This document shows positions 15,292 through 23,995 of a stretch of 64,000 bases of DNA, one piece after another. The notes beneath the pieces were generated by a model. The model worked only from the letters and a program-made list of their open reading frames with translations, was not told where the DNA came from and ran no database searches. Made by a program: the position numbers and the translations under genes. Every line of letters starts with the position of its first letter. The stretch's first letter is position 1. Source of the DNA: CAVRXQ01 sp963725215 (GTDB taxonomy: Bacteria; Actinomycetota; Acidimicrobiia; Acidimicrobiales; Bog-793); NCBI GenBank assembly GCA_963725215.1, contig CAVRXQ010000002.1, positions 372,001 through 436,000 on the forward strand, written 5' to 3'.

Positions 15292-16977
15292 ATGTCACCC
15301 CCACCGGTCACACCGAAGAAGATGCCGTTCGAGAAGTACCGCGCCTACGAGCCGGTCGACCTCCCCGATCGGAGGTGGCCAGAAAACGTCATCTCCGCCG
15401 CACCGATCTGGTGCTCCGTCGATCTTCGCGACGGCAACCAAGCGCTCATTGACCCGATGGACCCCGAGCGCAAGCGGCGCATGTTCGACTCGCTAGTCCA
15501 GATGGGGATGAAAGAGATCGAAGTCGGATTCCCCGCGGCGTCGAATCCGGACTTCCAGTTCATCCGTTTGCTAATCGAAGAGGACCTCGTCCCCGATGAC
15601 GTGACAATCCAGGTTCTCTCGCAGTGCCGACCCGAGCTCATCGAACGCACTTACGAGTCGCTGCGCGGCGCGAAAAGCGCGATCGTGCACTTCTACAACT
15701 CGACGTCGGCCTGCCAGCGCCGCGTCGTTTTCGGACTCGACAAGGACGGCATCACGAAGATCGCGGTTGACGCCGCTCGGCTGTGCCGTGAGCTCGAGTC
15801 GGCACTTCCTGAGACCGCAATCCGCTACGAGTACAGCCCGGAGTCGTTCACCGGAACCGAGATCGACTACACGATCGAGATCTGCGACGCGGTGGTGGCG
15901 GCCATCGATCCGAGTCCGGACCAACCGCTGATTCTCAACCTCCCCTCCACCGTCGAGATGTCGACGCCGAATATCTACGCCGATCTCATCGAAACCATCC
16001 ATCGCAGCATCGACCGCCGCGATTCGGTCGTTTTGAGCGTGCACAACCACAACGACCGCGGAACCGCCGTCGCGGCTTCGGAATTCGGGATGATGGCAGG
16101 TGCCGAGAGGGTGGAAGGCTGCCTTTTCGGAAACGGCGAGAGAACCGGAAACGTCGACCTCGTGACATTGGCGCTGAACCTGTTCAGCCAGGGCGTCGAT
16201 CCTCAACTCGACTTGTTGGACATCGACGAGCTGCGGCGGGTGGTCGAGTACTGCAACCGACTGCCCGTCCACCATCGCCACCCCTACGTCGGCGAGTTCG
16301 TCTACACGGCGTTCTCCGGCTCGCACCAGGACGCGATCAAAAAGGGAATGGATGCGCTCGGGGAGGAGTACGAGCACTGGGACGTCCCTTACTTGCCGAT
16401 CGACCCGCACCACGTCGGCCGGACCTACGAATCAGTGATCCGCGTCAACTCTCAATCCGGCAAGGGCGGCGTCGCTTACGTGATGGAGAACGAGCACGGG
16501 TTGATCCTGCCCAGGCGTCTGCAGATCGAGTTCTCGCGGGTCATCCAGACCGTCACCGAGGACACCGGCACCGAGATCACCCCGAAGGAGATGTGGGACG
16601 TCTTCACAACGCGGTACCTCGAACAATCCACCGGCTTCGAGCTCGTCCACCATGACATCTCCTTGAGCGAGGTGGCGGACAAGGTGACGGCCGAACTGCG
16701 TTCCGCCAACGAAACGGTCACGATCGCCGGCGAAGGCAACGGACCGATCTCGGCCTTCGTCGCCGGGATTTCCGGCTCGCTCGGAATCGACATCGACATC
16801 CTCGACTACTCGGAACACGCGCTCTCCGCAGGTGCCGGCGCGCAAGCCGTCGCCTACGTCGAAGCCCGCGACAGGGCGGGAAGCGTGCATTGGGGCGTCG
16901 GAATGGACGAGAGCATCGTCGCCGCCAGCCTGAAGGCCGTCGTCTCGGCGTTGAACGGGCTGCGCGAGGCGGCTTGA
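15292..16977 (+). CDS. leuA: 2-isopropylmalate synthase
   Basis: A 561-residue long-form (yeast/mycobacterial type) enzyme that condenses acetyl-CoA with 2-oxoisovalerate in the first step of leucine synthesis. The catalytic barrel has DLRDGNQALIDPM and the metal-binding HNHNDRG. The C-terminal 110 residues are the LeuA allosteric domain (GNGPISAFVAGIS and SAGAGAQAVAYVE) that binds leucine. A GAAAGGA ribosome site precedes ATG 15292. It is controlled by the upstream attenuator and, by family, by leucine feedback. It converges on leuD. Confidence 0.95.
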   Translation: MSPPPVTPKKMPFEKYRAYEPVDLPDRRWPENVISAAPIWCSVDLRDGNQALIDPMDPERKRRMFDSLVQMGMKEIEVGFPAASNPDFQFIRLLIEEDLVPDDVTIQVLSQCRPELIERTYESLRGAKSAIVHFYNSTSACQRRVVFGLDKDGITKIAVDAARLCRELESALPETAIRYEYSPESFTGTEIDYTIEICDAVVAAIDPSPDQPLILNLPSTVEMSTPNIYADLIETIHRSIDRRDSVVLSVHNHNDRGTAVAASEFGMMAGAERVEGCLFGNGERTGNVDLVTLALNLFSQGVDPQLDLLDIDELRRVVEYCNRLPVHHRHPYVGEFVYTAFSGSHQDAIKKGMDALGEEYEHWDVPYLPIDPHHVGRTYESVIRVNSQSGKGGVAYVMENEHGLILPRRLQIEFSRVIQTVTEDTGTEITPKEMWDVFTTRYLEQSTGFELVHHDISLSEVADKVTAELRSANETVTIAGEGNGPISAFVAGISGSLGIDIDILDYSEHALSAGAGAQAVAYVEARDRAGSVHWGVGMDESIVAASLKAVVSALNGLREAA

Positions 16978-16993
16978 GGAAACAGCCGCGAGC

Positions 16994-17596
16994 TCAGTCG
17001 AGCGAGGTCAGCGACGGAAGGTCGGCGGGCCGGGCGCGCTCGAAGCGGGTGATGACATCTTCGTATTCGAGGGTCATCCCGATGTCGTCGAGGCCGCGCA
17101 GCAGACGCTCTCGCGCGTCGTCGTCGAGCTCGAAAGGGACCTCGAAGCCGATCTCGGACGCGATCACGACACGCGAGTCGACGTCGATCGTGATTTCGAG
17201 GCGAGGACGTTCCCGAGTCGCGCCGATGAGGGTGTGCGCGGCTTCTCGGGCAACCGTCGCCGGCACGAGACCTGACCTCGTCGCATTGTTCCTGAAGATT
17301 TCGCCGAAACGCTCGCTCACCACTGCCTTGAAGCCGTAGTCGGAGAGCGCCCAGACGGCGTGCTCTCGCGACGAGCCGATACCGAAGTTCGGACCCGCGA
17401 GGAGGATCGTCGCCCCGGCGTAGCTGGGATCGTTGAGTACGAAGGAGGGATCCCTCCGCCATTCGGAGAACAGACCGTCTCCGAAACCCGAGCGCTCGAC
17501 ACGCTTCAACCACTCGCTCGGGATGATTTGGTCGGTGTCGACGTCGGCGCGGTCGACCGGTAGCGCGGTGCCGGTGATGAGTCGGACGGGTTCCAT
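16994..17596 (-). CDS. leuD: 3-isopropylmalate dehydratase small subunit
   Basis: A 200-residue swivelling domain that pairs with LeuC to isomerise isopropylmalate. VDTDQIIP and GPNFGIGSSREHAVWAL are the conserved substrate-binding segments. I start it at ATG 17596, preceded by GAGGAAGG; the longer frame to 17704 adds Arg/Ser-rich residues that overlap leuC and are not family-like. It lies 22 bases after leuC, in one operon. Confidence 0.93.
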   Translation of the reverse strand: MEPVRLITGTALPVDRADVDTDQIIPSEWLKRVERSGFGDGLFSEWRRDPSFVLNDPSYAGATILLAGPNFGIGSSREHAVWALSDYGFKAVVSERFGEIFRNNATRSGLVPATVAREAAHTLIGATRERPRLEITIDVDSRVVIASEIGFEVPFELDDDARERLLRGLDDIGMTLEYEDVITRFERARPADLPSLTSLD

Positions 17597-17618
17597 CTGA
17601 CCTTCCTCTTGGACGCGA

Positions 17619-19028
17619 CTAGTCGAGGGACGACGGAGCGGCGAAATGGCCGGCGACCGCCGTCGCCGCGGCGACCGCGGGCGAGACGAGATGAGTACGG
17701 CCACCGGTGCCCTGTCGGCCCTCGAAGTTCCGATTCGAGGTCGACGCGCACCGCTCCCCCGGCGCGAGACGGTCGGGATTCATCCCGAGGCACATCGAGC
17801 ACCCCGCTTCGCGCCATTCGAATCCGGCCCGCTTGAAGATAACGTCGAGCCCGATCGCTTCGGCCTCGCGCTTCACCTTTTGCGATCCAGGGACGACGAG
17901 CGCTCGAAGTCCCGTTGCGACTTTGCGTCCTTCGAGAACCGACGCCGCAGTCTTCAGATCTTCGATCCTGCTGTTCGTGCACGACCCGATGAACACCGCG
18001 TCGACCGCGACCTCTTGCATCGGTGTCCCTGGCTTGAGGCCCATGTACTCGAGAGCTCGTCTTGCCGCGTTTGCCTCGTTCTCGTCGACGAATGACTGTG
18101 GATCGGGAACGCGTCCGTCGATCGTCGTGACCTGGGCCGGGTTCGTGCCCCAGGTGACGTGGGGACGAATCGCCGCGCCGTCGATCTCGACGACGGCATC
18201 GAAGCTCGCTCCCGGATCCGTGGCCAATGCTCGCCATTCATCAACCACGCGCTCGAATTCGTTGCCCTTCGGGGCGAAGCGTCGGCCTTCGATGTAGGCG
18301 AACGTCACGTCATCGGGCGCGATCATTCCCGCCCGCGCGCCGGCTTCGATCGACATGTTGCAGACGGTCATCCGCGCCTCCATCGACAGCGAGCGGATCA
18401 CGTCGCCGCGGTACTCGATCAAATAACCGATGCCCCCGCCGGTCCCGATTCGTCCGATGATCGCGAGCACCACGTCCTTCGCCCCCACCCCGTCGTCGAG
18501 CTCGCCGTTGACCTCGATCGCCATCGCCTTCGGTCGTCGCTGTCGCAAGGTCTGGGTCGCGAGCACGTGCTCGACTTCGGAGGTCCCGATGCCGAAGGCG
18601 AGGGAACCGAATGCCCCGTGGGTCGAGGTGTGGCTGTCGCCACAAACGATCGACATCCCCGGCTGGGTGAGCCCGAGCTCGGGGCCGATGACATGGACGA
18701 TGCCTTGGTTCGGGTTCCCCATCGGGTACGCGGTCACCCCGAAATCGGCGCAGTTTTTCGCGAGGAGCTCGACCTGCCGACGAGAGATGGGATCGGCGAT
18801 CGGCTTGTCGATCTCGATCGTCGGAACGTTGTGATCTGCGGTTGCGAGCGTGAGGTCCGGCCGGCGCACCCTCCTACCCGCCAGGCGCAGCCCTTCGAAG
18901 GCCTGGGGGGAGGTCACCTCATGAACGAGGTGGAGATCGATGTACAACAAGTCGGGCGCGGAAGTCTTTTGCCCGTCGACAACAACGTGACGCTCCCAGA
19001 TCTTGTCCGCCAACGTGCGAGGCACCAC
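17619..19028 (-). CDS. leuC: 3-isopropylmalate dehydratase large subunit
   Basis: A 469-residue aconitase-family [4Fe-4S] enzyme. The cluster cysteines are visible in IGSCTNSR and in the CSMCLGMN motif, and CGDSHTSTHGAFGSLAFGIGTSE is the family signature. Length is normal. It starts at GTG 19028 and is followed by leuD. Upstream, divergently, are the leader and attenuator of leuB, so the 236-base gap carries promoters for both directions. Confidence 0.95.
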   Translation of the reverse strand: MVPRTLADKIWERHVVVDGQKTSAPDLLYIDLHLVHEVTSPQAFEGLRLAGRRVRRPDLTLATADHNVPTIEIDKPIADPISRRQVELLAKNCADFGVTAYPMGNPNQGIVHVIGPELGLTQPGMSIVCGDSHTSTHGAFGSLAFGIGTSEVEHVLATQTLRQRRPKAMAIEVNGELDDGVGAKDVVLAIIGRIGTGGGIGYLIEYRGDVIRSLSMEARMTVCNMSIEAGARAGMIAPDDVTFAYIEGRRFAPKGNEFERVVDEWRALATDPGASFDAVVEIDGAAIRPHVTWGTNPAQVTTIDGRVPDPQSFVDENEANAARRALEYMGLKPGTPMQEVAVDAVFIGSCTNSRIEDLKTAASVLEGRKVATGLRALVVPGSQKVKREAEAIGLDVIFKRAGFEWREAGCSMCLGMNPDRLAPGERCASTSNRNFEGRQGTGGRTHLVSPAVAAATAVAGHFAAPSSLD

Positions 19029-19264
19029 GATCCCTATTTCCGCGACTCGGAAACGGGCGGCGCGTCGGAGGGTCCTCGCCGAAACGACGAAGCGATGTCC
19101 TCCGCGGGCACGGAATGGAGGCTAACCGACGCGCCCGGGCGGACTTTCCGGGCGGGCGAAGATGACGCTATTGGCGCGCTCACATGCATCCGTCGACCGC
19201 GTCGAAGCGTGCGGCGGCTCGCGCCGATTGACACGAACGAAGGCCCTTGGAAGACTGCTCGGAA

Positions 19265-19300
19265 ATGTCCGTGCTGAACAGCGACCTCATCATTACCTGA
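19265..19300 (+). CDS. Leu/Ile leader peptide of leuB-cimA
   Basis: A short frame encoding MSVLNSDLIIT, stop at 19298-19300, ending directly at the base of a strong hairpin. The control codons near the end are Leu-Ile-Ile, which fits an operon that serves both leucine (leuB) and isoleucine (cimA). It ends in Thr-stop, as does the leuA leader. The ribosome site is weak (GGAAG about 12 bases upstream). Confidence 0.6.
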   Translation: MSVLNSDLIIT

Positions 19301-19359
19301 ACAACGCGTCCCGCCTCGGGAACGCGTTGTCGACCGTCCACTTCGTGGGCGGTTTTTTT
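19301..19359 (+). terminator. leuB-cimA attenuator hairpins
   Basis: Hairpin one (19301-19330) pairs ACAACGCGTCCCG with CGGGAACGCGTTGT, with one bulged A. Hairpin two (19333-19353) pairs ACCGTCCAC with GTGGGCGGT, including one G-U pair, and continues into a seven-T run. The arrangement with the leader peptide matches the leuA attenuator. Confidence 0.75.
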
Positions 19360-19425
19360 ATCGCTGGACACATAAGAGAGCCGCGCGAACGAGATCTCAG
19401 CTGTTGAGGCGGAAGGCGTAAACGA

Positions 19426-20451
19426 GTGAACAGACACCGGATCGCAGTGATCGGCGGCGACGGAATCGGGCCAGAAGTGCTCGAAGAGGCGTTGCGGGTC
19501 GTCGCGGCGTCAGGGGTCGACCTCGACGCGACCACGTTCTCGCTAGGCGCGGAACACTATGTCGCGACCGGCGAGGCGCTTTCGGACGCCACCCTCGACC
19601 AGCTCGCCCGCTTCGACGCGATCTTGCTCGGGGCCGTAGGCCCTCCGGTCGGTTCGCGTGAGGTCCCCCCAGGAGTGCTCGAGCGGGGACTTCTCCTCCG
19701 GCTCCGCTTTGCGCTCGATCTCTACGTCAACCTCCGGCCCTTCAATGGCGTACCGGGCGCGATCGCGCCGGACGCCGACTTCGTCGTCGTGCGCGAGAAC
19801 ACCGAAGGTCCCTACGCCGGCGAAGGAGGACAGCTTCGACGCGGGAGCGAGCACGAAGTGGCGACCCAGGGATCGGTGAATACGCGCTTCGGCGTCGAGC
19901 GCTGTATCCGTTTCGCGTTCGAGCTTGCGGAGTCCCGTCCGAGACGTTCGCTCACGCTCGTCCACAAGACGAACGTTCTCACCTACGCGGGCGATCTGTG
20001 GCAGCGGGCATTCGACGAGGTGGCAACCGAGCACGCGAGCGTGGAAACCGGCTATCACCACGTCGACGCAGCGTCGATCTACCTCGCGACGGATGCGAGC
20101 CGATACGACGTCATCGTCACGGACAACCTCTTCGGCGACATCCTGACCGACCTAGGCGGCGCCGTGACCGGTGGCATCGGTCTGGCGGCGTCGGCGAACC
20201 TCAATCCTGCGCGAACTGGTCCTTCGATGTTCGAGCCCGTTCACGGTGCTGCGCACGACATTGCCGGAAAGAACAGGGCGAACCCGATCGCGGCGATCAG
20301 GAGCGCGGCGATGATGCTCGACCATTTGGGCGAGCACTCTGCGGCCTCGCGCGTCACGAAGGCGGTGCTCGACGCGCAACTCGAACTGGGGAGGTCGTTC
20401 TCGACCCTAGAGACGAGCCGGATCACCGACGAAGTGATCGGAAGGATGTAG
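19426..20451 (+). CDS. leuB: 3-isopropylmalate dehydrogenase
   Basis: A 341-residue NAD-dependent beta-decarboxylating dehydrogenase. GGDGIGPEV opens the fold, and VRENTEGPYAGEGG, KTNVLTYAG and TDNLFGDILTDLGG carry the substrate and metal residues, ending with EPVHGAAHDIAGKNRANP. It acts on 3-isopropylmalate and probably also on the methylmalate made downstream of citramalate synthase, as expected from its pairing with cimA. The stop is two bases before the cimA start. Confidence 0.95.
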   Translation: MNRHRIAVIGGDGIGPEVLEEALRVVAASGVDLDATTFSLGAEHYVATGEALSDATLDQLARFDAILLGAVGPPVGSREVPPGVLERGLLLRLRFALDLYVNLRPFNGVPGAIAPDADFVVVRENTEGPYAGEGGQLRRGSEHEVATQGSVNTRFGVERCIRFAFELAESRPRRSLTLVHKTNVLTYAGDLWQRAFDEVATEHASVETGYHHVDAASIYLATDASRYDVIVTDNLFGDILTDLGGAVTGGIGLAASANLNPARTGPSMFEPVHGAAHDIAGKNRANPIAAIRSAAMMLDHLGEHSAASRVTKAVLDAQLELGRSFSTLETSRITDEVIGRM

Positions 20452-20453
20452 CG

Positions 20454-22154
20454 ATGTCGGCGCACCTCGATCCGAGCTTCCTGAGCGGCGCAGGTCTCCC
20501 GCCCCGCGTCGACATCTACGACACGACGCTCAGGGACGGCTCGCAGCAAGAACGCATCTCCCTGACGGTTGACGACAAATTGCGGGTCGCTCGCCAGCTC
20601 GACCATCTCGGCGTGGCGTACATCGAGGGAGGTTGGCCGGGGGCAAACCCGAAAGACGAGGAGTTCTTCATTCGGGCAAAGGACGAGCTCTCGTTGGAGA
20701 CGGCTCAACTCGTCGCGTTCGGGTCGACTCGCCGGGCGAATTCTCCCGCCCTCGACGACCCGTCGTTCGTCCGACTGCTGAACGCCGGTACCGAAGTCGT
20801 CTGCATCGTCGCGAAGGCCGCTTCGACCCACGTGCGCGACACTTTGCGCACGACGCCGGACGAGGCGATCGCGATGGTCACCGACTCGGTAAGCGTGCTG
20901 CGCGACCACGGGCTTCGGGTGTTCCTCGACGCGGAACACTTCTTCGACGGCTTCGCAGAGGACCGCGACTTTTCCCTGGCCGTCTTGGCAGCCGCGGAAA
21001 GCGCCGGCGTCGAGACGCTCGTGCTTTGCGACACCAACGGCGGGATGCTGCCCGCTGCGGTGAGCGGCGTCGTCTCGGACGTCCGATCGCGCACCTCGTG
21101 CGCGCTCGGGGTCCATTTCCACAACGACAGCGGCTGCGCGGTGGCAAACAGCCTCGCGGCGGTCGAAGTTGGGGCGACCCAGGTTCAAGGTTGCATCAAC
21201 GGCTACGGCGAACGAGCAGGGAACGCGGACCTCTGCGCCGCGATCCCGAACCTCTCTTTGAAGCTCGGGGTCGCAACGATCCCCCGCGAACGGATCAAGC
21301 TGATAACCCCCGTCGCCCGGCACGTTTCCGAGCTCGTGAACATCAACCTGGACCCGCAAAAGCCCTACGTCGGCGCTGCGGCCTTCGCGCACAAGGCTGG
21401 ACTGCACACCTCCGCCAACGCCCGCCGCGTGGGCGCGTACGAGCACGTCCCTCCGGACACGGTCGGCAACGGGAGCCGGGTCATCGTGAGCGAGCTCAGC
21501 GGCCGGGCAACGATCGAGACGAGGGCAAGAGAGCTCGGCGTGGCGCTCGACTCGAATGCGCAAGCCAAGATCCTCGAGTCGCTGAAGAGACTCGAGTACG
21601 CGGGGTACCACTTCGAAGTTGCCGACGGCTCGCTCGAGTTGATGATGCGCGCGGCGGCCGACGGAGCGACTGCAGGCCCGCAGCTGTTCGAGATCGAATC
21701 GTTCCGAGTCATCTGCGACTGGGTCGCGTCGAACTCGACCTCGCCGTCCACATCGGACGACGACCGCGACCTCGTGCACCCCTGGAGGGCTGGCGGGAAG
21801 CTGACGACCGAGGCCACCGTGAAGGTGCGCGTCGATGACGATCGCGTCGTCTCGACGGCGGAAGGCAACGGGCCAGTGAACGCGCTCGACGCCGCACTTC
21901 GTCAGGCGATCGGAAGGCATTTCCCAGAACTCTCGACTATCCACCTCACCGACTACCGGGTACGGGTGCTCGATTCGCACCGGGGGACGGGGGCGATCAC
22001 CCGCGTCCTCATCGACACGGCCGGTCCTGACGACACATGGTCGACGATGGGCGTGTCGGAGAACATCATCGAAGCATCGTGGCAAGCCCTCGTCGACTCG
22101 CTCGTTTACGCGCTCCTCCGCTCGCGGACGTCCGACGCTCCGATCGAAGACTGA
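20454..22154 (+). CDS. cimA: Citramalate synthase
   Basis: A 566-residue enzyme of the LeuA/HCS superfamily that makes (R)-citramalate from pyruvate and acetyl-CoA, giving isoleucine without threonine deaminase. The barrel shows YDTTLRDGSQQE, VHFHNDSGCAVANS and NGYGERAGNADL. The C-terminal regulatory domain has TAEGNGPVNALDAALR. I use ATG 20454, directly after the leuB stop; the frame is open much further upstream inside leuB, but that is a shadow. CimA is distinguished from LeuA by the overall pattern and its association with leuB. Confidence 0.9.
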   Translation: MSAHLDPSFLSGAGLPPRVDIYDTTLRDGSQQERISLTVDDKLRVARQLDHLGVAYIEGGWPGANPKDEEFFIRAKDELSLETAQLVAFGSTRRANSPALDDPSFVRLLNAGTEVVCIVAKAASTHVRDTLRTTPDEAIAMVTDSVSVLRDHGLRVFLDAEHFFDGFAEDRDFSLAVLAAAESAGVETLVLCDTNGGMLPAAVSGVVSDVRSRTSCALGVHFHNDSGCAVANSLAAVEVGATQVQGCINGYGERAGNADLCAAIPNLSLKLGVATIPRERIKLITPVARHVSELVNINLDPQKPYVGAAAFAHKAGLHTSANARRVGAYEHVPPDTVGNGSRVIVSELSGRATIETRARELGVALDSNAQAKILESLKRLEYAGYHFEVADGSLELMMRAAADGATAGPQLFEIESFRVICDWVASNSTSPSTSDDDRDLVHPWRAGGKLTTEATVKVRVDDDRVVSTAEGNGPVNALDAALRQAIGRHFPELSTIHLTDYRVRVLDSHRGTGAITRVLIDTAGPDDTWSTMGVSENIIEASWQALVDSLVYALLRSRTSDAPIED

Positions 22155-22214
22155 TCGTCGATGCGTGAACTCGGACCTGGCGCCAGCCAACACAGGTCTG
22201 CTAGCTTTCTCGCC

Positions 22215-22280
22215 GTGCGTTGGTATCCGTTTACCGTCGAGCCGGCCTCGGTCGGGCTTCGGAGCGACGCCACGCGCTGA
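22215..22280 (+). CDS. Aromatic (Trp-Tyr-Phe) leader peptide of the aro operon
   Basis: A 21-residue frame, GTG 22215 to TGA 22278, beginning MRWYPFTVEP, with one codon for each aromatic amino acid in residues 3-6. It is followed 26 bases later by a U-tailed hairpin and then the DAHP synthase gene. A leader with aromatic codons controlling aroF (AroR) is known from Corynebacterium; this one looks like an independent version able to sense all three products. Confidence 0.65.
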   Translation: MRWYPFTVEPASVGLRSDATR

Positions 22281-22306
22281 CCGCACCCGTCAACAAGGAC
22301 CGGCTC

Positions 22307-22341
22307 AAAGGCAAAGGCTTCCGCCTTTGCCTTTTGTTTTT
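22307..22341 (+). terminator. aro operon attenuator terminator
   Basis: A perfect twelve-base stem, AAAGGCAAAGGC with GCCTTTGCCTTT around a TTCC loop, followed by TTTTGTTTTT. It stands between the aromatic leader ORF and the DAHP synthase start, so transcription must read through it. Confidence 0.8.
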
Positions 22342-22391
22342 CTCAAGTGGGCCGGCGGAAATAGACCGATCGGCTCACGGAAAGGGGTTCC

Positions 22392-23477
22392 GTGGTACCG
22401 AGCGATCGCCTAAACGATCGACATATCGTCGAAGTACGACACCTCGTGGCGCCGGCGACCCTGCGGAACGAGTTGCCGCTCACGGCCGGCCAGCAAGAGG
22501 TCGTTCTCGCCGGACGCATCGCCGCGGCGTCGATCTTGCGCGGCGCGGACGACCGACTGATCGTGGTCGTCGGGCCGTGTTCGGTTCACGATCCTGCCTC
22601 CGCCCTGGAGTACGCACGACGTCTGCGTGCGCTCCGGTCGCAGGTCGGCGAAGAGCTTGTCTTGATCATGCGGGTGTACTTCGAAAAGCCGCGCAGTGCA
22701 CTGGGCTGGAAGGGACTGATCAACGACCCGGGCCTCGACGGCAGCAATCGGGTGAACGACGGGCTATACACCGCGAGGTCGTTGCTGTTGGAGATCTTGT
22801 CGCTCGGGGTCCCCGTCGCGTGCGAGTTCCTCGAGCCGATCACTCCGCAATACATCGCCGACGCGGTGAGTTGGGGCGCGATCGGCGCCCGCACGACGCA
22901 CAGTCAGGTGCATCGCCAACTTGCGAGCGGGCTGTCGATGCCTGTCGGCTTCAAGAACTCGATCGAAGGTGACGTCCAAGGCGCGGTCGACGCAGTACTC
23001 GTCGCCTCGAGAAGTCAGGTCTTTCCCGGCATCACCTATGACGGCATCGGCGCGATCTTCACGACCGCCGGCAATCCTGACTGCCATGTCGTACTGCGTG
23101 GGAGCACCTCGGGACCGAACTACGGCGAGACGCACGTTTTCGACGCGGTCGAGCGCCTCGAAAGGGCGGGACTCACGCCGCGACTGATCATCGACGCGAG
23201 CCACGGCAACAGCGGAAAGGATCATCGGCGCCAGCAGATAGTCGCCGCCGAGATCGCCACACGTCTGGGCGAAGGCGAGCGCGGGATCGCGGGCGTGATG
23301 ATCGAGAGTTACCTCATCGGAGGAAGACAAGAACTCGAGGTCGGACGCGCTGCGCAGCTCCGATACGGACAGAGCATCACCGACTCCTGCATGGGCTGGC
23401 AGACGACCGTCGACGTGGTGCGCGATCTCGCTCGCGCCTCACTCGCTCGCCGGTCCCTCGTCGAGACGCCCTCATGA
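22392..23477 (+). CDS. aroF: 3-deoxy-D-arabino-heptulosonate 7-phosphate synthase (type I)
   Basis: A 361-residue type I (AroFGH-like) DAHP synthase, first enzyme of the shikimate pathway. Recognisable segments are VVGPCSVHDPASALEYA (metal-binding Cys), MRVYFEKPRSALGWKGLINDP, GARTTHSQVHRQLASG, LRGSTSGPNY and DASHGNSGKDHRRQ. Start GTG 22392 has GGAAAGGGG just upstream. The 3' end overlaps the aroA relic by four bases (ATGA). It is controlled by the attenuator in front, and type I enzymes are usually also feedback-inhibited. Confidence 0.93.
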   Translation: MVPSDRLNDRHIVEVRHLVAPATLRNELPLTAGQQEVVLAGRIAAASILRGADDRLIVVVGPCSVHDPASALEYARRLRALRSQVGEELVLIMRVYFEKPRSALGWKGLINDPGLDGSNRVNDGLYTARSLLLEILSLGVPVACEFLEPITPQYIADAVSWGAIGARTTHSQVHRQLASGLSMPVGFKNSIEGDVQGAVDAVLVASRSQVFPGITYDGIGAIFTTAGNPDCHVVLRGSTSGPNYGETHVFDAVERLERAGLTPRLIIDASHGNSGKDHRRQQIVAAEIATRLGEGERGIAGVMIESYLIGGRQELEVGRAAQLRYGQSITDSCMGWQTTVDVVRDLARASLARRSLVETPS

Positions 23478-23995
23478 GGAGTCCGATGACGGACAACGCT
23501 CAACGCTCGATCGCCCTCGCGAACCGAACGAACGGGACGAACGAGCACAGCGCGCGAATCCCGAATCGGAACGGCGTTTTCGCGCCAAAAGCGGTCGGTA
23601 TCGAGCGCTCGAACGGCGTCTCCGGCTCCCTCGTCGTTCCGGGCAGCAAGAGCGGCACAAGCCGGACGATCGTCATCTGTAGCCTTGCCAAAGGTTCGAG
23701 CGACGTGTCGCACGGACTCGCCGGCGGCGACGCGACCAGCATGGCGAACGGCCTCAAAACGTTCGGCGCGACGGTGATCGGCGAGTCACGCGTGCCGACG
23801 CGGGCACGGTGGCGCACCGAGTGGAACGGCGGGCATTTTCCTGACGGTCCCCGCGTCGTCGACGCCGAGCTCGCCGGGACGACACCGCGATTTCTCACAG
23901 CGGGCGCCGACGCGGTCTCAAAGACGTATCGAGCCTTCTGGCGCGACGCTGCGGGGCTCGGGCACGACACTGCGACGGTAGAGGCCCGTCGATGA
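23474..23995 (+). pseudogene. aroA: EPSP synthase relic with internal in-frame deletion
   Basis: A 173-residue frame against about 430 in the family. The start matches the N-terminal part of EPSP synthase (GSLVVPGSKSGTSRTIVI, GGDATSMANGLKTFGATV, AELAGTTPRFLTAG). Directly after that the frame continues with ADAVSKTYRAFWRDAAGLG, which matches the last 20-30 residues of actinobacterial enzymes. About 270 middle residues, with most catalytic groups of both lobes, are missing, yet the frame stays open and the overlaps with aroF and the chorismate mutase gene are kept. It cannot catalyse the EPSP reaction; a complete aroA is expected elsewhere. Confidence 0.8.

Noticed and set aside
18159..19277. 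A 372-codon plus-strand frame opposite leuC
   Set aside because: It mirrors leuC codon structure and runs into the leuB leader region; no family resemblance.
20241..22286. A 681-codon open frame on the minus strand opposite leuB/cimA
   Set aside because: It is an antisense shadow in high-GC coding DNA: Arg/Val/Asp-rich, no domain pattern, fully overlapping two clear genes.
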